Assembly (NCBI GenBank): GCA_009937085.1
Contig: JAACDD010000144.1
Span: 1-21,019, forward strand
Direction of reading: 5' to 3'
Source: Bacteroidota bacterium
Lineage (GTDB): Bacteria > Bacteroidota > Bacteroidia > Flavobacteriales > Flavobacteriaceae
DNA length: 21,019 bases
Below the pieces are notes generated by a model. The model worked only from the letters and a program-made list of their open reading frames with translations, was not told the DNA's origin and did no database searches. A program made the translations under genes and the position numbers. Below, in pieces: positions 1 through 7,532 of this stretch (the stretch's first letter is position 1; each line of letters starts with the position of its first letter).

Positions 1-26
1 CCATAAAAATGTTACACACTTTAACG

Positions 27-34
27 TACATTTG
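27..34 (+). promoter_or_regulatory. Candidate -7 promoter element of the feo operon
   Basis: The octamer TACATTTG matches the Bacteroidota -7 consensus TAnnTTTG and lies 23 bases before the feoA start codon. I find no convincing TTG element about 19 bases upstream, though only 26 bases of upstream sequence are available. No obvious Fur- or DtxR-type palindrome is visible, so iron control cannot be read from this sequence. Confidence 0.4.
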
Positions 35-57
35 CTCTTTAAAATTGGTCTAAATAA

Positions 58-291
58 ATGGATTTGACACTTGCCGATTTAAAGGTTGGAGAAACCGCCA
101 TAATTGATTCTTTTGATGTGGAACAACTTCCCATGAAACTTGTAGAAATGGGTTGTCTACCCGGAAATGAAGTGGGGCTGCTTCAGCTTGCACCCAATAA
201 AGATCCTTTATATCTCAATATCTCGGGTTCGCATTTAGCAATCCGTCGCGAAACAGCCACACGTATCTTTATTCGTAAACAAGGTGAGTAA
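58..291 (+). CDS. feoA: FeoA family protein, ferrous iron transport accessory
   Basis: This is a 77-residue cytosolic protein of the size usual for FeoA, an SH3-like fold thought to bind or modulate the FeoB pump. The typical pattern is visible: an N-terminal LADLKVGETA-like strand region, then the central 'KLVEMGCLPG' segment (around residues 27-36) that is characteristic of FeoA domains, and a C-terminal 'HLAIRRETA' segment. The gene is the first of the feo operon, and its last eight bases overlap the GTG start of feoB, which implies translational coupling. The ATG at 58 is the only sensible start, because the FeoA domain begins almost at once. The identity rests on both sequence and context. 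Confidence 0.95.
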   Translation: MDLTLADLKVGETAIIDSFDVEQLPMKLVEMGCLPGNEVGLLQLAPNKDPLYLNISGSHLAIRRETATRIFIRKQGE

Positions 292-2374
292 AAACATCAA
301 CGTTGCGCTTATTGGAAATCCCAATACGGGGAAGTCGTCGGTGTTTAATCATCTAACCGGATTAAATCAAAAAACAGGAAACTACCCTGGCATCACTGTA
401 GAAAAAAGACAAGGCGTTTGCCGACTCCCAAGAGGCGTAAAAGCACGCATTTTGGATTTACCAGGGACCTACAGCCTAAACGCCTCGTCGCTTGACGAAA
501 ACGTGGTGGTGGAATTATTACTTAATAAAAATGATAAAGACTTTCCAGATGTAGCTGTCGTCGTTTCAGATGTTGAAAACCTAAAGCGAAACCTGCTACT
601 ATTCACCCAAATCAAGGATTTAAATATCCCCACTATTCTGGTCATTAATATGTCGGACCGAATGCGCCGTAAAGGAATTAGCATCGATACCCACAAAATG
701 GAGCAGCTGCTTCATACAAAAGTAGCGCTTGTTAGCGCACGAAAAAATGAAGGTATAGATGTGGTCAAAGAACATATTGCTGCATACAAAACCCTTTCCA
801 CCCAAGCCTGTTTGGATGTAAAGCAAATCGATCAAGATTATTTTGAATCTTTAGAACGTACGTTTAGCAATCAGTCGCTATACAAACTATGGTTGGTGAT
901 TACCCAAGATGTGAATTTTGCCAAAGTGGAGCGTAAAAGAATGGAGGCGGAAAATGCCGATCATATGCGAACCCCCTCCTACCTAAAAAGATTACAGCAA
1001 AAAGAAACCATCAAGCGCTATCAGTTTATCAATAATGTTTTGAGAGAGTGCTACGATAAAGACAGCAGTAAAGCTACGGACCTTCGAGGAAAACTAGACC
1101 GTGTACTAACGCACAAGGTTTGGGGCTTTGTGATTTTCTTTGTGGTGTTGCTTTCCATTTTTCAAGCATTATACGACTGGAGCAGCGTCCCAATGGACTT
1201 TATAGACGCCTCTTTTGTACAACTTAGCGAATGGGCAAAAACATCTATTCCTTCTTGGATGGCACCAAACCTAATCGCCGAAGGTATCATTCCCGGACTT
1301 GGGGGAATTGTAATTTTTGTGCCACAAATTGCCATGCTTTTTCTATTTATCGCCATTTTGGAAGAAACAGGATATATGAGTCGTGTCGTCTTTATTATGG
1401 ATCGCGTCATGCGGCGGTTTGGATTGAGTGGGAAAAGTGTCATTCCGCTGATATCAGGAACGGCTTGTGCTATTCCCGCCATTATGGCGACACGAAATAT
1501 CGAAAATTGGAAAGAGCGATTGGTCACCATTTTGGTAACGCCATTTACGACCTGTTCCGCTCGATTGCCTGTTTACCTTATTCTTATCAGCCTGATTATT
1601 CCAGATGAGCGTATTTTAGGTGCAAGTCTGCAAGGGTTAGTCCTCATGATTTTTTATCTACTCGGATTTGGTATGGCGCTATTAGCGGCATTTGTATTAC
1701 ACAAAATACTGCCACAAAACCAAACCAGTTATTTTGTGGTTGAAATGCCAAATTACCGCATTCCGCTGCTTAAAAATGTATTGCTTACCATAGTAGAAAA
1801 AACAAAATCCTTTGTATTAGAGGCTGGAAAAGTGATTTTAGCCATCTCCATTTTATTGTGGGTGTTGGCATCGAACGGTCCTGGCGAAACATTTAAAAAT
1901 GCACCGCAAGAAGTAGCAAAATCAGTTTCCGTTACTGACGCAACTTTTGACCAACATCTTAGCGCATACAAACTCGAACATTCTTATTTGGGTATTATTG
2001 GAAAAGGGATTGAGCCTGCAATTCGGCCTTTGGGTTACGATTGGAAAATTGGAATTGCCATTGTAAGTTCGTTTGCTGCCCGTGAGGTTTTTGTGGGTAC
2101 TCTTGCCACCATTTATAACGTTGGCGAAGACAAAGAAGAAACCATAAAAGAACGTATGGCGGCAGAAACCTACGCCGACGGCAGCCCCGTATTTACATTA
2201 GCGTCAGGATTATCGCTCATGGTGTTTTATGCCTTTGCCATGCAATGTATGAGTACCTTAGCCATTGTCCGAAAAGAAACAAACAGTTGGCGTTGGCCCG
2301 CAATTCAACTTGTCACAATGACAATTGTAGCCTATATATGCGCATTGGTAACATTTCAATATTTTAGCTTTTAA
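284..2374 (+). CDS. feoB: FeoB ferrous iron transporter
   Basis: This 696-residue inner-membrane Fe(II) importer has an N-terminal GTPase (G) domain. The G motifs are intact: G1 GNPNTGKSS (residues 11-19), G3 DLPG (58-61), G4 NMSD (122-125) and G5 SARK (151-154). A helical spacer follows, and then a polytopic C-terminal half from about residue 275. That half contains two Gate-like repeats, the first including the motif 'SGTACAIPAIMATR' with the conserved Cys, and ends in a final helix rich in aromatic residues. The length is at the short end of the family (E. coli FeoB is about 770 residues). The start is GTG at 284, inside the end of feoA; this places the first P-loop residue 10 codons in, as is usual. 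A FeoB-associated small protein starts one base after its stop. Confidence 0.97.
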   Translation: MSKNINVALIGNPNTGKSSVFNHLTGLNQKTGNYPGITVEKRQGVCRLPRGVKARILDLPGTYSLNASSLDENVVVELLLNKNDKDFPDVAVVVSDVENLKRNLLLFTQIKDLNIPTILVINMSDRMRRKGISIDTHKMEQLLHTKVALVSARKNEGIDVVKEHIAAYKTLSTQACLDVKQIDQDYFESLERTFSNQSLYKLWLVITQDVNFAKVERKRMEAENADHMRTPSYLKRLQQKETIKRYQFINNVLRECYDKDSSKATDLRGKLDRVLTHKVWGFVIFFVVLLSIFQALYDWSSVPMDFIDASFVQLSEWAKTSIPSWMAPNLIAEGIIPGLGGIVIFVPQIAMLFLFIAILEETGYMSRVVFIMDRVMRRFGLSGKSVIPLISGTACAIPAIMATRNIENWKERLVTILVTPFTTCSARLPVYLILISLIIPDERILGASLQGLVLMIFYLLGFGMALLAAFVLHKILPQNQTSYFVVEMPNYRIPLLKNVLLTIVEKTKSFVLEAGKVILAISILLWVLASNGPGETFKNAPQEVAKSVSVTDATFDQHLSAYKLEHSYLGIIGKGIEPAIRPLGYDWKIGIAIVSSFAAREVFVGTLATIYNVGEDKEETIKERMAAETYADGSPVFTLASGLSLMVFYAFAMQCMSTLAIVRKETNSWRWPAIQLVTMTIVAYICALVTFQYFSF

Positions 2375-2375
2375 T

Positions 2376-2501
2376 ATGGAAACCGTAATCATCACCTTAG
2401 CTGTAATGTGGGCGTTGTATTTTTTAGTGCAACGATTTCGTCCACGTAAAAAAGTTGTTGGAGGGGGCTGTGCTTCCAATAAAGATTGTGGATGCCACTA
2501 A
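2376..2501 (+). CDS. FeoB-associated Cys-rich membrane protein (41 aa)
   Basis: This is a 41-codon gene beginning with METVIITLAVMW and ending in CASNKDCGCH. It has one hydrophobic helix (about residues 4-18), a basic stretch (RFRPRKK, 20-26), a Gly-rich linker and a Cys-rich tail with C32, C38, C40 and H41. This layout matches the small 'FeoB-associated Cys-rich membrane protein' family that commonly follows feoB in Bacteroidota and Firmicutes. Its start codon lies one base after the feoB stop (TAATATG), so it should be co-translated. The function is not established; a role in handling metal or assembling FeoB in the membrane is inferred from the Cys/His tail. The last four bases (CTAA) are shared with the stop codon of the opposing ZIP gene. 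Confidence 0.85.
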   Translation: METVIITLAVMWALYFLVQRFRPRKKVVGGGCASNKDCGCH

Positions 2502-3319
2502 CCGCCTAGCGCAACGTCTAGCGTCATCATTACTACAAATCCGCCAATAAATCCAAGCGTAGCTATATCCGTAAACCTATCTTGTTGGGTTTCGGGAATT
2601 ACTTCTTCCACAACCACAAAAATCATGGCACCAGCAGCAAATGCAAGCGCATAAGGTAAAATGGGGGTAAAAAATGTAACCGCTACGGCGCCAATTACCC
2701 CTGCAATCGGCTCTACAATTGCCGAAGCCTGACCGTAGAAAAAGCTCTTTCTCCTGCTAAGTCCCAAACGGCGCATAGGCATGGAAACAGCAATTCCCTC
2801 GGGGAAATTTTGAATTCCAATCCCAATTGCAAGCACCACTGCTCCGGCAATGGAGGCTTCGGGTAAGCCCGCAGCAACGCCGCCAAACAATACACCAACG
2901 GCAAGTCCTTCTGGAATGTTGTGCAATGTAATGGCAAGAACCATAAGCGTAGTACGATGCCATGGCGTTTTTATCCCTTCAGACTCCTTAAAATTGATGT
3001 GGATGTGTGGCAATATCTTATCAAGTCCGAAAATAAAAAGAGCTCCAAGGGTAAACCCAACAGCTGCAGGAATCACTTTTATAAAACCCTCGCCTGGGCT
3101 CATGTCAATTCCCGGCGCAAGTAAACTCCAAAAACTTGCAGCGACCATAACGCCGCCTGTGAACCCTAACATGCCGTCCAAAACAGCGCGGTTCATCTTT
3201 TTAAAAAAGAATACAAAAGACGCGCCAAGAGCCGTTAATCCCCATGTAAATAGCGTAGCGTAAAGCGCGCCAAGCACTGGTGGCGTGTTTTCGAAAAAGT
3301 GAAGAATTGATTCAAACAT
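2498..3319 (-). CDS. ZIP family metal transporter (GufA-like)
   Basis: This is a 273-residue inner-membrane transporter with about eight hydrophobic segments, predicted to import divalent metal such as zinc, or possibly iron or manganese. The two metal-site helices are clear: HNIPEG at residues 133-138 (H133, N134, E137) and QNFPEG at 170-175 (Q170, N171, E174). Further acidic residues are E203 in 'IVEPIAG' and the pair E238-E239. The Q/N form of the second motif suggests the GufA branch of the family. A longer reading frame reaches position 3424, but it would extend across the promoter and into the opposing crtY gene. The ATG at 3319 gives the family's usual N-terminus (MFESILHFFENTPP) and is preferred. 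Metal specificity cannot be read from the sequence; lying next to feo genes does not prove a role in iron uptake. Confidence 0.9.
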   Translation of the reverse strand: MFESILHFFENTPPVLGALYATLFTWGLTALGASFVFFFKKMNRAVLDGMLGFTGGVMVAASFWSLLAPGIDMSPGEGFIKVIPAAVGFTLGALFIFGLDKILPHIHINFKESEGIKTPWHRTTLMVLAITLHNIPEGLAVGVLFGGVAAGLPEASIAGAVVLAIGIGIQNFPEGIAVSMPMRRLGLSRRKSFFYGQASAIVEPIAGVIGAVAVTFFTPILPYALAFAAGAMIFVVVEEVIPETQQDRFTDIATLGFIGGFVVMMTLDVALGG

Positions 3320-3324
3320 AGTGG

Positions 3325-3332
3325 CAAATATA
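3325..3332 (-). promoter_or_regulatory. -7 promoter element of the ZIP gene
   Basis: On the minus strand this reads TATATTTG, a perfect TAnnTTTG match, ending five bases before the ATG at 3319. If transcription starts a few bases after the element, as is usual, the message has almost no 5' leader. No good TTG element was found at the expected distance. Confidence 0.5.
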
Positions 3333-3359
3333 ATTATTCCGTTATTACGATGATTTTTG

Positions 3360-3367
3360 TAGGTTTG
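3360..3367 (+). promoter_or_regulatory. -7 promoter element of crtY
   Basis: TAGGTTTG is a perfect TAnnTTTG match, ending five bases before the GTG start of the lycopene cyclase. It mirrors the element of the divergent ZIP gene. Transcription would begin at or within about two bases of the start codon. No clear TTG -33 element is seen. Confidence 0.5.
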
Positions 3368-3372
3368 GAAAG

Positions 3373-4536
3373 GTGAAAAAGAAAGGAGTTTACGATTATA
3401 TTTTTGCAGGTGCAGGCGCGTCAAGCTTGCAAATTGTAAAGCAAATGCTACAGGATAAGCGTTTTAAGCATAAGTCCGTCCTTATCCTAGAAGAAAACAG
3501 CAACAAAACAAACGATCGTACTTGGTGCTTCTGGGAAGAAAAATCTAAAAAAGATTGGGATCCATTTGTACGATGTCAATGGGATAACATAACGTTTTCG
3601 TCAGATACTGCTGAGCTACAAGAATCTATTTTGCCTTATGCGTATAAAATGATTCGAAGTAATGCGTTTTACACGTATGTATATGAGTTAATTGCAAAAA
3701 ATGAAAACATTGATTTGACGTTTGAAAAAGTAGCATCTTTCGAAACACAAGGAGAAATAGTTCGTGTTTCTACAGGAAAAAACACCTATTCAGGGGCCTA
3801 TTTTTTTAATAGTATTTTTGATTGGAATGCGGCACAACAACAATCCAAATACCCTGTTTTACAACAACATTTTGTAGGTTGGTTTATCAAAACAAAAGAT
3901 GACTGTTTTGACCCAAATACGGCTACGTTCATGGATTTTAGCGTAGCGCAAAAAGGCAATACGCGGTTTATGTATGTTTTGCCACTTAGCCGTAATGAGG
4001 CCTTGATTGAATATACCTTGTTTTCTGAAAATCTGTTAAATTATGCCGAGTATGAGCGTGAAATTCGGCATTACTTGACGCAGAAAAATATCCGAAACTA
4101 CAACATCACAGAAACCGAACAAGGCAGCATTCCAATGACTTGTTACCCGTTTTCAAGACAAAACAGCAAGCGAGTTTTACATATTGGATCGGCTGGCGGT
4201 TGGACAAAAGCAAGCACTGGTTTTACGTTTAAATTTATTGAGCGAAAAGCTACCGAGCTTGTGGCTTTTTTGAGTGACGACTGCGATATGCGTCTTTTTG
4301 AAAAGCGCAACCGTTTTTGGTGGTACGATTTACTTTTCTTGGATGTATTGGCTCAAAACAACCACAAAGGAAGCTTTTTATTTTCTCGCATGTTTCAACG
4401 TAACAACCCCAAAACAATCCTTCGCTTCTTAGACGAAAAAACATCTTTTGCAGAAGAAGTTCGCATCATGCGAAGTTTTCCCGTGGGGGTATTTGTGTGG
4501 CAACTAATACGTCGTTTAATGCGTTCGTTGCATTAG
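3373..4536 (+). CDS. crtY: Lycopene cyclase, CrtY type (FAD-dependent)
   Basis: This 387-residue flavoprotein is predicted to cyclise the ends of lycopene to beta-ionone rings (gamma- and beta-carotene). Visible signatures are the N-terminal dinucleotide-binding loop FAGAGASS (residues 11-18), the CrtY motif NDRTWCFWE (47-55), LIEYT (211-215; E213 fits the essential Glu of the plant FLEET motif), and the C-terminal GSAGGWTKASTGF block (272-284) that contacts substrate or FAD. The start is a GTG. It is effectively forced, since an in-frame stop lies at 3331 with no start codon in between and the next ATG falls after the FAD-binding loop. No crtB, crtI or crtZ is present in the window. The 3' end overlaps the opposing polyprenyl synthase gene by 21 bases. 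Confidence 0.92.
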   Translation: MKKKGVYDYIFAGAGASSLQIVKQMLQDKRFKHKSVLILEENSNKTNDRTWCFWEEKSKKDWDPFVRCQWDNITFSSDTAELQESILPYAYKMIRSNAFYTYVYELIAKNENIDLTFEKVASFETQGEIVRVSTGKNTYSGAYFFNSIFDWNAAQQQSKYPVLQQHFVGWFIKTKDDCFDPNTATFMDFSVAQKGNTRFMYVLPLSRNEALIEYTLFSENLLNYAEYEREIRHYLTQKNIRNYNITETEQGSIPMTCYPFSRQNSKRVLHIGSAGGWTKASTGFTFKFIERKATELVAFLSDDCDMRLFEKRNRFWWYDLLFLDVLAQNNHKGSFLFSRMFQRNNPKTILRFLDEKTSFAEEVRIMRSFPVGVFVWQLIRRLMRSLH

Positions 4537-5490
4537 CCAATTTCCAAAAGCAATAAATCGTTGCTTCATTTTTGAATTGAGATCTACTTTTTCTAGCGCA
4601 TCAAACGCCTGTTGCGTGTATTGCTGAACAAGCGATAGCGTTGCCTTATCGGCACCTGTGTCTTTAAAAAGTTGTGTTACGGCAGCTATTTTATTTGTAT
4701 CATTTTTAGGCGTTTCTGAGAGCCAGTTTTGCAATTCATTTTGCTGATTTTCGGTACTATTACGAAGCGCCAAATGCACCAATACCGTCTTTTTGTTTTC
4801 AGCAATATCACCACCTATACGCTTACCAAAACTGGCTGCATCACCAAAGGTGTCTAGATAATCATCTTGCAATTGAAAGGCAATGCCAAGCTGCTCGCCA
4901 AAAAGATAAAGTTGCTGTGCGTCTTTGCTTGTTGCACCGCCAACAGCCGCGCCCATTTGCATGGCGCAACCCACCAAAACAGCTGTTTTTAAACGAATCA
5001 TTTCTAGATAATCTTCAATACGTACATCGTCGCGGGATTCAAAATCAACATCGTATTGTTGTCCTTCGCAAACCTCAAGTGCTGTTTTACTAAAAAGCGT
5101 TGTCAGCGATTGAAATAATTTGGGTTCGTATCCATTCAAAAAAATATAGGCCTGAACCAACATGGCATCACCCGAAAGTATAGCGGTGTTGACGTCCCAT
5201 TTTTCGTGTACCGTCTGTGCTCCCCTTCGCATACTTGCCTTGTCCATAATATCGTCATGCATCAGCGTAAAGTTGTGAAACACTTCAACTGCCTGTGCTG
5301 CAGGTAGTGCTTCTTTAGGTGGTTTTCCAAAAGCTTCACACGCCATAAGCACAAGTACTGGGCGCAATCGTTTGCCTCCCAAAGCCAATAGGTAATCTAT
5401 AGGCTGGTACAAGCCATCTGGCGATTTCCCTTGATTTAAATGCGTTAACGAATCCGCTACAAGTTTTTGATAAGCAGTTAAAAATTCCAT
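4516..5490 (-). CDS. Polyprenyl synthetase (short-chain prenyl diphosphate synthase)
   Basis: This 324-residue soluble prenyltransferase condenses isopentenyl diphosphate with an allylic diphosphate. It has the GGKRLRP motif (38-44), the first Asp-rich motif DDIMD (79-83), GQQYD (143-147) and the second Asp-rich motif DDYLD (209-213), all intact. An aromatic residue (F74) sits five positions before the first motif, which in related enzymes limits product length, so a C15-C20 product is plausible. It could therefore be geranylgeranyl diphosphate synthase feeding the carotenoid pathway of the neighbouring crtY, but the exact chain length is inference. The start ATG at 5490 gives the normal N-terminus. 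Its 3' end overlaps crtY tail to tail. Confidence 0.93.
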   Translation of the reverse strand: MEFLTAYQKLVADSLTHLNQGKSPDGLYQPIDYLLALGGKRLRPVLVLMACEAFGKPPKEALPAAQAVEVFHNFTLMHDDIMDKASMRRGAQTVHEKWDVNTAILSGDAMLVQAYIFLNGYEPKLFQSLTTLFSKTALEVCEGQQYDVDFESRDDVRIEDYLEMIRLKTAVLVGCAMQMGAAVGGATSKDAQQLYLFGEQLGIAFQLQDDYLDTFGDAASFGKRIGGDIAENKKTVLVHLALRNSTENQQNELQNWLSETPKNDTNKIAAVTQLFKDTGADKATLSLVQQYTQQAFDALEKVDLNSKMKQRFIAFGNWLMQRTH

Positions 5491-5494
5491 TAAA

Positions 5495-5516
5495 AGACGT
5501 TTTTGTAAAAGTACGT
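5495..5516. repeat. Imperfect 22-bp palindrome upstream of the polyprenyl synthase gene
   Basis: Arms GACGT and ACGTC lie 12 bases apart with partial symmetry between them, centred about 15 bases before the start codon at 5490. It could be an operator or simply chance in AT-rich sequence; a variant -7 element (TACTTTTA on the minus strand) lies within it. Confidence 0.25.
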
Positions 5517-5556
5517 CAAGGATTTGTAATGTGAATATTAAGAAATTATAAACTAT

Positions 5557-5584
5557 GGAAACTTTTTTGGTTTTTAAAGTTTCC
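5557..5584. promoter_or_regulatory. Perfect 9+9 bp inverted repeat, likely TetR operator
   Basis: GGAAACTTT (5557-5565) and AAAGTTTCC (5576-5584) are exact reverse complements separated by 10 bases. The 28-bp site surrounds the -33 TTG element of the efflux operon promoter, so a dimeric repressor bound here would block RNA polymerase. Since the first gene of the operon encodes a TetR regulator, autoregulation is the simplest reading. Confidence 0.65.
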
Positions 5585-5596
5585 TATATATCTTTG
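5567..5596 (+). promoter_or_regulatory. Promoter of the TetR-efflux operon
   Basis: TTG (5567-5569), a 19-base spacer and TATCTTTG (5589-5596) match the Bacteroidota consensus TTG-N19-TAnnTTTG exactly. Transcription should begin near 5600, which supports the ATG at 5609 as the start of the regulator rather than the in-frame ATG at 5555, which lies upstream of the promoter. Confidence 0.7.
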
Positions 5597-5608
5597 CATC
5601 AAATTACC

Positions 5609-6211
5609 ATGGAAAAAATTCTTTCTTCTTGTTCCGAAATGTTTTTAACGCTAGGGTTTAAAAGCGTTACCATGGACGATATTGCTCAAAAATTAGCCAT
5701 TTCAAAAAAGACGCTTTATGCCCATTTCCCAAATAAAGAAGCGCTTGTTCAGGAATGTGTTTTTCATTTCTTTGATTATGTAACAGCTGAGATATCTCAC
5801 ATTAGTGAAAATGCGAGCAACCCTATTGCAGAGTTATATGACATAAAACTCTGTATGATGCAAAAAATCAAAAATGAAAAGATTTCGCCTCAGTTTCAGT
5901 TAAAAAAATTCTACCCGGAAATTTTTAATGAACTCCAAGAAAAACAAATGACTTTTATGGTACAGCAAATGAGCAATAGCCTTGAAAAAGGCGTTTCGTT
6001 GGGGTTGTTTCGTCCAAACTTAAATATCCCGTTTACCGCAAGACTTTATTTTAACGGAATGATGGGCATCAAAGACCAAAATCTTTTTCCTGCAGACATG
6101 TTCCAACACAGTCAATTAATGACCGATTATTTAGAATACCACGTTCGTGCGATATGCACCGAAGCGGGAATGGAACTTTTTAACTCCTTTCACAACCATA
6201 CACATGACTAG
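5609..6211 (+). CDS. TetR/AcrR family transcriptional regulator
   Basis: This is a 200-residue DNA-binding repressor. The N-terminal helix-turn-helix is typical: 'GFKSVTMDDIAQKLAISKKTLYAHFPNKEAL' features are visible at about residues 16-46, with the recognition helix around KKTLYAHF (33-40). The C-terminal ligand-binding region (about 55-190) is helical and divergent, as usual for the family. The reading frame opens at 5555, but the extra 18 codons would cover the promoter and the palindrome, so the ATG at 5609 is chosen. It is the first gene of an efflux operon and its last eight bases overlap the TolC-type gene. It probably represses the whole operon and is released by a pump substrate; the ligand is unknown. 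Confidence 0.92.
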   Translation: MEKILSSCSEMFLTLGFKSVTMDDIAQKLAISKKTLYAHFPNKEALVQECVFHFFDYVTAEISHISENASNPIAELYDIKLCMMQKIKNEKISPQFQLKKFYPEIFNELQEKQMTFMVQQMSNSLEKGVSLGLFRPNLNIPFTARLYFNGMMGIKDQNLFPADMFQHSQLMTDYLEYHVRAICTEAGMELFNSFHNHTHD

Positions 6212-7532
6212 ACTCCATCTTTTTTTATTCCTTATATGCGCCCCTTTTCTTCCTGCACAACTGTTAGACTTAGACGGCGCCATTCAGCTTGCAAAAACAA
6301 ATAACCGCACACTCCAAAACTCCAGTAAGGATATTCAAATAGCAAAACAGCAGCGTTGGGAAACCATTGCTATTGGATTGCCGCAAGTATCGTTATCGGC
6401 CGGATATATGAATGCGTTAAAACAAGCCACTACGGTAGTTCCCGCTGAAACTTTTGGTGGGCAACCTGGCGAGTTTGCCGAATTACTTTTTGGCACTACA
6501 CAAAGTGCTAACGCTGGATTGCGTTTAGAGCAGCTCATTTTTGATGGCTCGTATTTAGTAGGACTTCAAGCTTCTGAAGTGTATTTACGCATTTCTGAAC
6601 AGGCCTATACCAAAACCGAACAAGTTATTACACAAGCAACTGTAGATGCCTATGTAAATGCGCTTTTGGCAAAAGCACAAGTAGCTGTTTTGGAACAAAA
6701 TCTTAACGCAGCAGAGCAGAATCTTAACGAGGTTAAAGCCATTTTTGAAAATGGGCTGACGGAAGAAGAAGACATGCAGCAGTTGCAACTTATTGCGTCC
6801 TCTTTAAAAAGTTCGCTGAACTACACCAAGCAAATGGCATCGGTTGCAAAAAACGTACTGCGTTTTGTGCTGGGAATGGAATTCGATGCGCCACTAACGC
6901 TTAGCAGCACACTTGAAGGGCTTGCGTTGCAACACCAAGGTGAAAATAGCAATTCGCTATCGCTCAATGAAAATATTGACTATCAAATTGCGCAAAACGA
7001 TATCCGTTCAAAAGAGCTTTTGCTCAAACTTGAACGATTCAAATCGTTACCCAAAATTACTGCCTTCCTTAGCGGGGGCTATGATGGATACAACCAAACT
7101 TTTGAGTTTACCCAACCCGAGCAAGATTGGTTTGGCAGGGCAAGTTTTGGCGTTAATCTTAGCGTTCCCGTATTCAGCAGTTTTCAATCTCAAGCAAAAA
7201 AACAACAAGCAAAACTTGCCTTAGAGCAGTCAAAAAATGAAGCTGCCGATGTTGCACAAGAACTATTATTAGAAGAAAGTAGACTCCGGAGCGCGGTGCA
7301 ATTCAATTTGGAAAATCTACAAACCACAGCTACAAATTTGGCTTTGGCTACGTCTATAGAACAAAAAAATCAAATCAAATTTAAAGAAGGCTTAGTGTCT
7401 GGCTTTACATTACGTCAGGCGCAAACCCAGCTTTACGACGCACAAGATGATTACCTTACTGCAATGCAACAACTCATCGTTTCCAAAACTTCGTTATCCC
7501 TTTTACTAAACCCTATAACTCTAAACAAATGA
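6204..7532 (+). CDS. TolC family outer membrane efflux protein
   Basis: This 442-residue outer-membrane channel subunit belongs to the tripartite efflux system. It starts with a short signal peptide (MTRLHLFLFLICAPFLPAQ) followed by the usual 'LDLDGAIQLAKTNN' opening of the outer-membrane efflux protein repeat. Two such repeats are expected, about residues 20-210 and 240-435, both rich in long Gln/Ala/Leu helices. The second contains 'GLVSGFTLRQAQTQLYDAQDDYL', typical of the C-terminal helix pair. The frame opens at 6147, but the ATG at 6204 is the one that gives a signal peptide and an 8-base overlap with the regulator gene. It ends with an ATGA overlap into the adaptor gene. As a trimer it would span the outer membrane and periplasm. 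Confidence 0.94.
   Translation: MTRLHLFLFLICAPFLPAQLLDLDGAIQLAKTNNRTLQNSSKDIQIAKQQRWETIAIGLPQVSLSAGYMNALKQATTVVPAETFGGQPGEFAELLFGTTQSANAGLRLEQLIFDGSYLVGLQASEVYLRISEQAYTKTEQVITQATVDAYVNALLAKAQVAVLEQNLNAAEQNLNEVKAIFENGLTEEEDMQQLQLIASSLKSSLNYTKQMASVAKNVLRFVLGMEFDAPLTLSSTLEGLALQHQGENSNSLSLNENIDYQIAQNDIRSKELLLKLERFKSLPKITAFLSGGYDGYNQTFEFTQPEQDWFGRASFGVNLSVPVFSSFQSQAKKQQAKLALEQSKNEAADVAQELLLEESRLRSAVQFNLENLQTTATNLALATSIEQKNQIKFKEGLVSGFTLRQAQTQLYDAQDDYLTAMQQLIVSKTSLSLLLNPITLNK

Noticed and set aside
1..57. Possible Fur or DtxR operator before feoA
   Set aside because: No clear palindrome of either type could be found in the available 57 bases.
1162..1608. Overlapping open frames of about 120 codons on both strands within feoB
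   Set aside because: They are shadows of the feoB reading frame; they lack domain features and promoters, and feoB itself is intact through this region.
2850..3263. 137-codon plus-strand frame opposite the ZIP gene
   Set aside because: The composition is that of an antisense shadow of a hydrophobic gene (many Pro, Lys, Asn); no motif or start signal supports it.
5555..5608. Longer N-terminus for the TetR regulator starting at 5555
   Set aside because: These 18 codons cover the palindrome and both promoter elements; the start at 5609 gives a standard TetR N-terminus.
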